64,000 nucleotides of DNA from NCBI GenBank assembly GCA_027382625.1, contig JAJKFJ010022680.1:1-64000 (forward strand), in the 5' to 3' direction. The translations under genes were made by a program, and so were the position numbers. This stretch comes from Tetmemena sp. SeJ-2015 (lineage: Eukaryota; Ciliophora; Spirotrichea; Sporadotrichida; Oxytrichidae). Numbering within the stretch: the stretch's first letter is position 1; every line of letters begins with the position of its first letter. Below are positions 24,211 through 34,556 of the stretch, piece after piece. The notes beneath the pieces are model-generated. The model made no database searches. It saw nothing but the letters and a program-made list of their open reading frames with translations, and was not told where the DNA came from.

Positions 24211-24776
24211 ATGAATGTCCTTGATGGAGATGACGAAAAGAGGGAGAAAAGCAATCTCTTTTACAAATCCAATTTCCCAGTGCAAAATCAAGAAAATCAG
24301 AGCACAAAATAGCAGGAAGAACGTCTGCAGTAAAGAGAAGAAATAACCAATTTATATTCTCATTAAGATGTAATTCATATTATAAATAAGACTCAGATTT
24401 CTTCTTTTTGTAACTTTGAACAGCCAAGTAGAGGCGTTGCAAATCTTGGACCACTCAGTGATACTCCTCCAAATTCATAGAGGCCTCCACTTAATTTGAG
24501 TTTTAGGAGTCTTGTCTTTCCTCAGCCTGGTTTTGCTAAGAGTTGGACTGGCTTCTTTCTGAATTTTAAGAGTTCATCTTATTTAGTTTTACTTAAAATC
24601 AAACATAAAATATCAATTAAACTTTAGAGAAGCTGCTCTTTGTTAATTAAATTTGAAAATTATTTTATCTTCTAAATTGAAAAATCTTGCTTTATTCATT
24701 TAGAATTAATAACTAAAGGATTAATTTTTATAAATTAATGCTTTAGAGATAGAATTTAGAGTGTCTTATTTTGTTG
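24211..24776 (+). CDS. hypothetical protein, possibly partial
   Basis: ATG at 24211 opens a frame to TGA with TAA/TAG as Gln (about 188 codons). The first 110 residues look protein-like (MNVLDGDDEKREKSNLFYK..., a QQEERLQQREE helix, then PLSDTPPNSQRPPLNLSF). The remainder becomes Lys/Ile/Phe-rich and may be an IES or intergenic sequence read through by chance. Not recognised. It lies inside the interval between the two kinesin blocks. Confidence 0.35.
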
Positions 24777-24888
24777 AGATGAGTTTTGAATAAGTGAAAG
24801 GGAAATAAATGTGCAAAATTGTTTGAATTATTAATAAGTTGAAATATTTGTACAATTATAATGGGATGTCTTTTCTCAAAGCAGAAGA

Positions 24889-27265
24889 AATCCAGGAACC
24901 AAGTTTAAATCAAATATATAAAAATAAATCACAAAATAACTTTTAATTGTTTAGGCATCGAGTTAACCAGCCGAGGATTGAGAGAAAAATATAGAAGGCA
25001 ATATAGTACAAGCTATAAATATGGTATATAAACTTACTTAGCTTTTACTGAGAGCAATCAAAGGGACAGTGATGACAAGGTCCAATCACAGAAGTTAATA
25101 GATAAGAATGACACAAATTTATATTATTTTACATGTCTATCTTTTGTTATTAGACAGCTAAGTGGTGTTCAAATACCAGGCGTAGCAGCCCCCATAAAGT
25201 CAAATTAACGGCCCCGCAACTTAAGCCCAATACTACCCTGTCCTCACTAATCCCTTCAACTAAATTCCCACCTATAATAACAATAACTTTTAAGTACAGT
25301 AGTAAAATCACACGCAACTCTACTATCCAAGTCTTAATGAGTATTAGAAACCACCCACTGTAAATTATCAATATTCTCAATACTCTCAAATTATTTAACT
25401 GTAAATCAAGAAGTTCAAATGGAATTGAAATAAAGCCACGACGTCAAATTTTAAATAGCGAAGACAGATAAATAAATTCCATTTAAAGTGGAGGACAAAG
25501 AAAAGCAGTCTCTGCTACAGATTGACGATTTAGAGAATGGAAATGAAGTCATCAATAGTTTATTCGTGTCTCCACAACCTAAGGATAAAAAGTAGACGAC
25601 TATATTCCATAATTTTATAATAGCTTGACTACTAATGTAGATTAAATTCAGCAAGTATCAAAAAGCAGATAAGAGTAATTAACTAAGAAAGCAACCGAAA
25701 CAAAATATATTAACTTGTTACAGTTATATAAATACATAGTTTATTGTTAAATGAATTAATTATAATGAGCAACCCTGAGCATAGGTGATAATTAGTCCAT
25801 GCCATAAGGTAACCAGCCAGCGCAATTTTAAGTTGCAACTGCTCAAGTAAACTACGACAGAGGTGCAAAAAATAAGCAATAGACTAAACCTTAAAACATA
25901 GAAAACATAATAGGGACTGAACTAGGGATTGACCCTGCCCTTAATTTAGTAGAACTAAAACCCTATAGCCATGAGAATTAAAAGCAATAGCAGCAGTTTT
26001 AATAACTTTACACAAATCCCTCTCCCTTTCCTAACTCCAAGTCATTTCAAAACTATCGCTGAAATATTTCTTATGAAGATTGTATTAACTTTAGTAGCTA
26101 GCCCGGCAGTAACTTTTTATAAAATTATTTTGCATGCTTTCAAATTAGTTAAACAAACTATAGGAAATATTTGTTAAGTATTTTAAGTAACTTGAACTAT
26201 GACGAGCAGCTGCAGTAAGTAATGAGGGAATCTGAATAAGAGTTTTAATTGTAGTAAAATTATTGAACAAATTTAATTGAAATGCAGTGTATTATACAAG
26301 AATTCTTATTAATATAGCAACATGAGATAGCTTAAGAAGAGGAGGATATCTCAAAATATAAATAAGGCTTAAATAAGCAATCTTATTTAAGGATACCATT
26401 CAGAAGATCTTGAAAGAGAGTGAGCTGATGGCCTAAGCGCAAGGGATTGGGAATTAGCCAGACTACTTAAAGCAACTGGAAGAGACTTCGCAGGTAGTGC
26501 TGAGCTAAGTCCACCCACTCAAGCCTATTGCCAACAAATCTTATGGAGTGGAGTGGTAGTCCAAAAATGAAATCAAATCTACTACTCCTAACAATCAGCA
26601 CACACCTTTATCTATAATAACACATAATGACAAAAGTTTAATATAGTGTTGAAAGATTTTGAACCTTTGAAAGAAAATGAGCAGAACGCAGTAGGATCGA
26701 GTTCAATGGAAGTATTCACCGTCACTAAAAAGAACAAGAAGGGTATACAGCCCACAGGAATTAAGACTAATCCAAACCTACCTCCAATAATTTCCACCTC
26801 AATAAAAGCTGTGGAATATGTTGAGAAGAAAAAGAACTTAGTTTAATTATAGGTGAGCAATTGGCTATAATTTAGTTGATATAGGCAAGACGATGGGCTT
26901 CACTTCTGATATGAATGATGGGCTACCAACGCTTGAGACCTCTCAAAACTCAAAGCCTCCCTCGGCTGCAACTGGCATGGGTTGGTCTCAAAATGATTTT
27001 TCTAATCAGTAAGCAGGAGAAGTCGCTCCTAAGACTCCTCATCTGCAATTATAAACTTGTAGTTTCTATAATAAGTATTTGCAAGAAGTAAGCAAGCATA
27101 TGGACTTGGACGAACTGAAGATGTTCCTAGACGAGGGCAATTTTGGAGCTAATTAGAAGAAGAGTGCATATAACTTTTTTAATTTATTTCTTCGGTGGGG
27201 GGCTCAACAGCGGAGGCAACTATAATATTCCTGCTGATGATAGCAACGTACTAGACTTCGACTGA
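24889..27265 (+). CDS. Gln/Asn-rich protein with UIM-like helices, function unknown
   Basis: Several in-register coding pieces separated by AT-rich breaks: a piece with VEDKEKQSLLQIDDLENGNE (about 25490), a Gln-rich piece (25780-26040), YDEQLQQVMRESEQEF (about 26195) and IQKILKESELMAQAQG (about 26400), both resembling a ubiquitin-interacting motif, then DFEPLKENEQNAVGSSS (26650) and SDMNDGLPTLETSQN (26900). The end is a clean NYNIPADDSNVLDFD followed by TGA at 27263. The start is not resolved and two genes cannot be excluded. The UIM reading rests on the acidic/L/S spacing only. Confidence 0.45.
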
Positions 27266-27607
27266 GGATCACTAACAATTTTATCCTATAGAAAAATTAT
27301 AATTATTAGAAAGGCTGTTCATTTTAAAATCTTTTTCTAAATTTGGAGTTAATTAGTTTGCGTTGTTCTGTCTAGATTCGAAGTTTGATGGGGAATAAGA
27401 GATACAAATTATAATTTAATCGGAATAAAGCGAGAGCTCACTAAAAATGTCATAACTTATCAGCCACGCTCAAGCTTCCCAAACCAGCTCTCTCAACCAG
27501 TCAGCGATTCCTATATTTCAATTTTCTTTTGCTTTATGATCGTGAATCTACAACAAATATTTCACTTTTCAATTTCTTTTCATGAGTATAGAATTCTATT
27601 TATTTTA
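27266..27607. other. intergenic, no gene seen
   Basis: AT-rich gap; expected to hold the promoter and 5' leader of the kinesin N-terminal block. No motif named. Confidence 0.35.
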
Positions 27608-28631
27608 ATGATACAGACTCATTACAGAACATCTTATGGGCCTGGCAGTTTCTAACTATAAAACCAGCACAAAATTAAGAGACCCAGTTTAGAAAACACT
27701 TAATTCAACTCAGGGATTGAACAAGACACAGGAGGCTCAAGAATTAAAGTTGCAGTCAGGGTTAGACCACTCCTAGAAAATGAAAAATAACAAGGCCATC
27801 AAACCACCATCCTCAAATACTCTGACAAAAATGAAATATAAACTTGAACAATTGAAAATTCATTAATGTATAATTTAATGCTGCTTTTTCTTACTAAGGT
27901 TTAGTAAGAATCCTTCCTTTGTTTGCTCTTCTCCTAACTAATTCAGTTTGGTGTAGAATAGGAGGAGATGAGAATGGACAGCGAGCAAAAAACTTTAAAT
28001 TTGACTAGGTATTTTCTAACGAAAGTACATAGCTAGATCTTTATGGTGGACTGGGCATATCAAATTTGGTATCCAAAGTAATTGAGGTATGATTTTTGTT
28101 GAGGGTTTAATATTCTTATAGGGTTACCACAGTACTATATTTGCATATGGTTAAACTGGAAGTGGAAAGACTTTTACCATGGAGGGTTACGATTTTGTGC
28201 AAAGCAATGGTGAGTCACCGTTGAAACTGCACAAAGCAGTTAAGGCTGCTAATGATTCGGACAATATTGGAATAATCTAAAGATCCATTTTCGATCTCTT
28301 CACTCAAATATAGTCACTCAAGACCTAAAGTTAAATATAATAAACTTTTATTATGCTTTTTAAGTGTTGAGGGTGCAAACTAAAGCAACCCTCCCTCGAC
28401 TCCTTTTGATAATTAAGTGTATACTTTAATTTACTCGCCACTACTCAGTATTTTGCTCATTCTTGTAAATTTACAATGAAAAAGTGTTCGACCTTTTGAA
28501 CACTAGCAGCATCACTAGTCTCAGTTCCAAAAAAGTGGCCGGACAGAACTAACAAGCCCAAAGCTAATAAGAGATACAGAAGATTTAGCAAGGACTCAGA
28601 ATCAGATGGACTAAGAAGGATTAGTTTGTAG
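27608..28631 (+). CDS. kinesin, N-terminal part of motor domain (scrambled block 1)
   Basis: ATG at 27608 (MIQTHYRTSYGPGSF...) leads to GGSRIKVAVRVRPLLENE, the first strand of a kinesin head. After an unresolved IES (about 27838-27960) come GDENGQRAKNFKFDQVFSNES and SNLVSKVIE. A GT-AG intron (about 28087-28121) precedes [22 protein letters not shown], the P-loop. IGIIQRSIFDLFTQ, IYNEKVFDLLN and GLRIRWTKKDQFV follow, and coding stops at pointer 28620-28631. The head then lacks switch I, switch II and the neck, all of which lie in the block at 17753-20099 on the other strand. The joined head is complete and non-redundant. Confidence 0.88.
28620..28631 (+). other. kinesin inverted MDS pointer, copy 1
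   Basis: ATTAGTTTGTAG ends the N-terminal block. Joining at this repeat to the minus-strand copy at 20088-20099 gives WTKKDQFV-VENLYVFECQN without frame change. Confidence 0.85.
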
Positions 28632-28724
28632 CTAAGATATATTTGACTAAGAGGACTACATTTCATTCTAGGAAAATAAATGATCTGACTAATCACATTC
28701 TTAAAGTACATTGCTTGCTTTAAT

Positions 28725-29340
28725 TCACCTCTTAAGATACTTAACTTTCTCAGGTTTTGCTTCTTTCTTCTACTGCTTTGCGAGTTTCTTAGCTGTCTTG
28801 GGATCTAATTACTACTCTTCTGCGTCATCAGCTCCTTTTTCCACTCTGCTGCTTAGGTAGGACCAGATCCACCCAGCTATTTTCATTCCAATGTAGCCAG
28901 GCACGAGAGCGTAGACCCACCATCCATATCTGGTAAATGAAAGCACTATCTGAGACACTAAGTTTATAGCGAAGATATCTAGAGAGTACTCAGGCCTCAA
29001 TCCATCCTCTAATGAACCGCATATCATGTTAAAAAGGTAGTGCGAGAAACGATTCCAAATAAAACCAAAGCGATGTAGTCCCAGTTCGTGTTGCCATAGT
29101 TTTCTCCAATCACCTTTCCCTCAGCATCGTATATTTCACCTGCAGGTCTGTACAAGCTCACATAGATCAGAGATGCGATGAAGAGTCCCTATAGTATATC
29201 AGAATGAATGACCACTTACATTGGCTGCACCGATGAAGTAGAGCATGATCTATCTCCAATAAAGCATAGTCATATAGTTTTTCTTGCTTGATTAGCCTGC
29301 CTAAAATATATCTGAGGTTAAATCTATGTGCTCTTACCAT
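28725..29340 (-). CDS. TMEM208: TMEM208/SND2-like ER membrane protein
   Basis: Small ER protein of the SRP-independent targeting route in other eukaryotes. The ATG at 29340 is followed at once by a 37-nt intron (29301-29337); exon 2 (AGQSSKKNYMTMLYWRQ) ends at a 31-nt intron (29189-29219). Membrane segments IMLYFIGAANGLFIASLIYV and WDYIALVLFGIVS are visible, then NMICGSLEDG..EYSLDIFAINLVSQIVLSF, WWVYALVPGYIGMKIAGWIWSYLSS, and a Lys-rich tail (KTAKKLAKQQKKEAK...VKYLKR). Length (about 175 aa) and layout fit the family. One frame slip near 29048 (VSR/HYLF) is probably a missing base. Both introns have standard GT-AG ends and no pointer. Confidence 0.8.
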
Positions 29341-29454
29341 TTTATTTAGGTTGAATTAATTTATTGCTTATTTGCCAAATCAGAGTGAGTTTGATGATTT
29401 TAAATTTTGAAATGTTTATGAGTTTTGTAATTCTTAAATTTGAATAAATCTACA

Positions 29455-32400
29455 ATGGCTCAGAGATCAGTTAGATTCACTTCGAATTAGTAACCTACAG
29501 GAGCATCTCAAGCAAGTAAGGGAGCTACAGCAGCTACCAGTTAAAAGTAAAACTAGCAGCAAAAGAGGGAGGAGGATGAATATGATGATGACTTTGATGA
29601 TTTAGCTAGGAGCCCTCAGAAGGGTACCACACTAGACTCTAAGGGGCAGAGCAATAATCCCAAAAGGAGTGGAACGGTTAAGAGCGCAGCTGGGATTTAA
29701 GAGGCCATGGAGGCTGGAAAGAAAATCCTAAACTACGAGGATATAGTTGCCACCAATAATACCAACAAGTACATCATATAAATACACATTTACAACTTAT
29801 TTCTATTCTATTAAATTTATAATGATCATCTACAAGTTCATGAAGAAGGGATTCACAGCTCTTTCTGCTGAGGACTTAGCTTGCACTATGGTCAATCCTG
29901 ACTTCACCATAGATATATATATCCTTTATTATAAAAGATTTCAGAAAGAACACCAATGAAGAATGGGCTTCGCAGTATTAATTCAAAGTAGTAGAAAGAC
30001 TGAACAAGTGCAAGTTTAATCTTCAGTGGGTCACAAGAAAGCAAGGTGATGACGGTCTTGAGCCTTTCTTCTAAATTACTTACTATCTTCTCTGTATTTC
30101 ATATATGAATTCAAGTAAATGATAAGAGATGGAGACTTGAGCAGAATAGTTGAGTTTATGAGACAGAGTCCTCTCCAGCCAAATGAAATCTTAGAGGGAG
30201 TGGAGAAGACTAGTAAGAAGAGCGTTTTGCATGTTGCAGCAGCAGAGGGACACACTCAGCTTTGTGAGTTCCTGATAAATAAAGGAGCAAGAATTGATGC
30301 GAGAGATAAGTTACTCAGGACTGCCCTTCATCTTGCTTGCTAAGCTGGCCATGCAACTGTTGTGAAACTTCTTCTCGACAATAATCTTTATATGCTATAA
30401 TGCTGACCCCTATGAAAGAGACTAGAGTGGAAGGACAGCCATGCATTACGCCACTTGCTCGACTTGTGTTGAGTAGTTAACTGCGCTTTGTGAGCATGGC
30501 CCAGATCTAGTTCATATGAAGGATCACACAGGTAGAACTCCTCTTCATTACACTCACAAACTAAAATTTAAAGTAATGCTTATTGTCTATAATAAAAAAT
30601 AGCTTATCTCCTACTTTTAATGTATTAAGACGAGTTTGATATATCTGATTGTGTTCAACTCGATGACGAGACAAGTAGAAATGGCTGTAAAACTTTTGAA
30701 CTTTGGAGCAGATGTTAACGCACTTGACAACGACAGAAGAACACCCCTTCACCATGCGGCTGAAGCTGGCAAAGCTAGAATAATTCCTCTTCTAGTGTAA
30801 AGAGGAGCTTCCACAGGTACCAAAGATGCTCTCAAAGGCAAAACTCCACTTGAGCTGGCATCCTCAGACCATATAAAAGAACTTATAATTGTTCACAGTT
30901 CTCCCAACTATGTCCCCAAGCAAGAGGATATCTCTTAAGCACTTACAGTTGACGGCAATAAAATGAAGATCGAAGTTGAGCCATATGATATGTTTAACCT
31001 TATTTGGATTGTATCTATTACAGAATGTTTGGAATGAAAAGCCAGAATACCTACCAGTCAACTTCCTTGAAGAAGGGTTAAAGACAACCTCCAAAGATAA
31101 ACTAAAAGCCAAGGGTTGAGGAACAGAAATATCAAGACTCTCTACCTCCTTCATATCAGTAGCAGGAGTATTATGATGGAAGTGTGCAATACTTTAAGAA
31201 TCCTTTGGGTCCTCCTAAGGACTGGGAGAGACAGCAAGACAAGTTCCTTCCCTATAACATGAAAAATTACCAAGTGTATTTTTATAGAGAGACTAGTGCT
31301 GTTTCTGAAGAGAGTACAAGAGTTCGGAGTTCAATCTTATCAGCATGTTAAGAAGCCTTATCTATTCACTGGCAGCTGGATGGAGTATGTGAGAAACATG
31401 GACGACTTGATGCTTCAAATAAACGGGTGCAGACCTAATGAAGCCGTGATGAAGTGCTTCAACATTTTCTTACCATTTAGTTACTTATTGAGGATGAATT
31501 TTGTATTCTTCCCTTACGACAAGCCACTGCCACATGGAAGAGGTGACGAGCTTTCCCTCTAAGATTTCTACAAAGGATTGAGTGGGCAGATAAATGAGAA
31601 CAGAGACTGCGATCCTGATGTACTCAAAGCTAATTTAGAGAACCAAGCAGATGAGGAACTATAGAAGGCTCTGAAGAATAATTAAGTGGAGGAAGTTCAA
31701 GACTTATTAGACATCAAGAGATAGTTAATGGCACTAGAGCAGATCAACAGCATGCATTAGATCACCATTTAAGAGAAGGATGAGAAGATAAGATAGTTGA
31801 TGGAGCAGTTAAAGCTCGCACAGAGCGAACAGGCCCTAAGTCTAAACCAGAAGCCCAATCTTATGCAAGAAGAACAGTACTTGCTTATTTAAACAATTAA
31901 TATAGATATTTTGCAACTTCTGCAGGAGAATCAAGACCTAAAGAACTAGATATCTTCCCTCTCGGAGTATCTCAACTTATCTTAAACTAAGTTGGAAGAG
32001 CTTACCAAGATTATAATTATTATGGTGTTCTATATTCTTGAGGGAGATGATGCTAGGAAGAGAAAAGAGATGGAAGACTTAAAGAGCTTCTCAAAGTTAC
32101 AGGATCTTGAGATTAAGAACAATGATCTATAAAGAGATCTAATGCACGAGAAGGAGCGAAACAGAGCTCTTCGTTTCAAAGCAGGGCAGATATTCTTGCA
32201 AACATTAGAACTAGGGTCCTCCAGCTCTGGGGGAAATAACCTGAATGCAGCAATATTTTAATTGGTAAGAAGGGAGACTCAGATTACTACCTTGAGGATG
32301 ATGATGCACTAATGAGACTACTCTAGAGAATTCAGAAATTGGGTGAACCAGGTTTGCAATAGAGACTAATTGACGCTGGAGAGCCAGACGGCAGTGGAAT

Positions 32401-34451
32401 GATAACTCAAACCCAGTTTGTGAACTTCCTGAACAAAATTAATATTTTAAATTGGCATCACTCCGAACGATGTTCTCTCGATTCAGAGGATAGTTGGCTT
32501 CTATGAGGGAGGTTAGCCAGTCAGAAAACTGAAGATATCTGAGATTATGCTGCGCATCATGGAGAGATCCAAAAAGAGAGGGCAAGTAGAATAAGAGACC
32601 CTTCTTTAAGTGTATTTTAATTTTCAAACATTAGCTAATGAGTTCAGAGCAAAGGGGTACTCACTCGCAGATGCATTTGCTCATATGGACGATAATGGAA
32701 ATGGAACTATCAATTTCGAAGAGTTATAGGATGCTCTGAGAGCTATGAAGATTGAAGTGAGTCAATAGATACAGAGGAATATTTTGAAGTTGTTCGACAC
32801 CAACGGAGACAACTAGATTTCATTAGAAGAGTTTGAGCAGCAGATGTCCAAATACTTAGAGTAAGATTTATTAATCTTTCTCTTTATTGAGCTCGGAAAA
32901 GCCAAGGTCTTAACTGATATAAACCAGATAGAGTCTAAGATTATCTCAGATGACATGAAGAAGGAGCTACTCAAAGAGATGAATGATGAAATCAAGAAGA
33001 AAGTGGATTTTGAGGACTTTGGATTCAAGCCCTTCTAAGTTGATGACTATAAACAGAAGGAGCAACTCATTATAGATGCTATAAAGAGTGGAACCATGCC
33101 ACCTGAGATTATAAACGGAGAGATCAAAGTGCAGTTCCAACAAGGAGTCAACATCATATCAGTTCCTCTCAAACCCACTCCAATTATAGGACTGACAGTT
33201 ATCAGCTATGCAACTGACGGCAGTAAGAATGAACAGCAACTGTACTCTCCACCTTGTGTCAATTTTAGACAGACTCAAGATTTCGGGACTGCCGTCACTA
33301 TTCCCATGATCAACAAAGACAAAGTAAGAAAATATAAGAAGTCATAATTTACCATTATAGAATAAAATATCGGATGTGATTAACATTCAATATCTGATGC
33401 AAGAGTCAACTACCCAAGTTACACCCGAGAACGCAGAGTTCGTTGGAGAGTGTTACCTCCCCTGGAAAGATGTGCTTACAAAGGGAGGAGAATGGCTACA
33501 GCTTAGAGTGTCTCTGGCAGATCCCATGGGCAAGTGTAAGACTAAAGTACAAGGCAACGTCAAGATCTATGCAAAGTGGATACCTGCAGGCTCAGAAAAA
33601 TCCAAGTACAACGAAGATGGAACCAAGAAGGAGCAAGTGCAAGCTGTTGTGGCTCCAGATAAAAGACAGCAGCAGGCTGGAACATCAGGCACACTAGAAT
33701 GCTTCGTCTACAGCTACACCCATTCTGCTAAAACAATTATGTTACAACATTTTACACTCATCCAGCAAGTGCACCACCTCTGCTAAATGCTCAGAATGAT
33801 AAGTACTACATCGAGGTATCATTTAGTGCACAGCAGATAAATAAGACTCAGGCTATTCTACCGGATAAGATGGGTCCCTTACTTTTGGAGTTTGGAGATG
33901 TCAAAACTTTAGCAGTAAATAACATAGTAACTGACAAGGCTCTCACTATCAAGCTAATTAATGCTACAAACAAATAAGAGATAGCAAAGACAGTGATTGA
34001 TGCCACTAAGGTTTGCTATCTACAGCCCAATGTGAATGTAATGCTTAAGAGCTAGCAAATGACATTAGAGGGTCAAGCTGAAAAGGGATCCCTCAAAATC
34101 AAACTCAAATATCTAGACTCTTCAAACCCTGCCACTCAACCAGTCTAGAGTTCATTCACACCTGCTACTGAAACAATTCCTTCAAAGTCTATCTAAGCAG
34201 CGTAGTTGGAAGAAGTTAAATAGCAGCAGTAGCCAAGTCAAGGATCTGGCTCAACAATATCAAAGCAGCAAGCTTAAAAAATTGAGTCAGCCAAGCAACC
34301 AGCATAAATATCTGAGCCCGCTAAGCAGCCAGTCAAGCAGCCTACCATTAACTAAGACCCTGATCAATTCTAAGAAATTAAGATTGGAGGAACGCAAGCC
34401 ATGCCAGACGACTTGTAGCAAGACGGCTTTGATGAAGATGATTTCAGTTGA
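29455..34451 (+). CDS. ankyrin, coiled-coil, EF-hand and C2-like multidomain protein
   Basis: ATG at 29455 (MAQRSVRFTSNQQP). In order: disordered acidic N-terminus; ankyrin repeats (30170-30860: SVLHVAAAEGHTQLCEFLINKGA, TALHLACQAGHATVVKLLLDNNADP, TAMHYAT, TPLHHAAEAGKA); a linker with GSVQYFKNPLGPPKDW; a conserved-looking block KPYLFTGSWMEYVRNMDD; coiled coil (31640-32200); EF-hands with DDNGNGTINFEEL and DTNGDNQISLEEFE, both having full Ca-binding loops; a C2-like beta region with GECYLPWKDVL and LRVSLADPMGKCKTKVQGNVKI; and a Gln-rich acidic tail ending DGFDEDDFS. IESs and a 37-nt intron (33324-33360) split it. A Ca-responsive scaffold is inferred; ciliary location is a guess from the neighbours. 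Confidence 0.8.
29771..29837. other. 67-bp IES, pointer ACAAGT
   Basis: ACAAGT at 29765-29770 and 29832-29837. Removal joins IVATNNTNK to FMKKGFTALSAEDL. Confidence 0.88.
29915..29939. other. 25-bp IES, pointer AGAT
   Basis: AGAT at 29911-29914 and 29936-29939. Removal joins NPDFTID to FRKNTNEEWASQYQF. Confidence 0.88.
30386..30401. other. 16-bp IES, pointer ATAAT
   Basis: ATAAT at 30381-30385 and 30397-30401. Removal joins VVKLLLDNN to ADPYERDQSGRTAMHYA inside an ankyrin repeat. Confidence 0.88.
32441..32453. other. 13-bp IES, pointer AAATT
   Basis: AAATT at 32436-32440 and 32449-32453. Removal joins QFVNFLNKI to GITPNDVLSIQRIV. Confidence 0.85.
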
Positions 34452-34556
34452 GATGAATTTGCAACTGTAATTTTAAGATTTAACTCTCTTGAACGGATGA
34501 TGACTAGGCGATTCAAATGGTGTTGAGAATTTAAAATTTAATAGATCAAAGATAAA

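Noticed and set aside
32592..32640. A 6-bp IES between TATTTT and AATTTT
   Set aside because: Too short to separate from normal coding variation; the frame is open either way.
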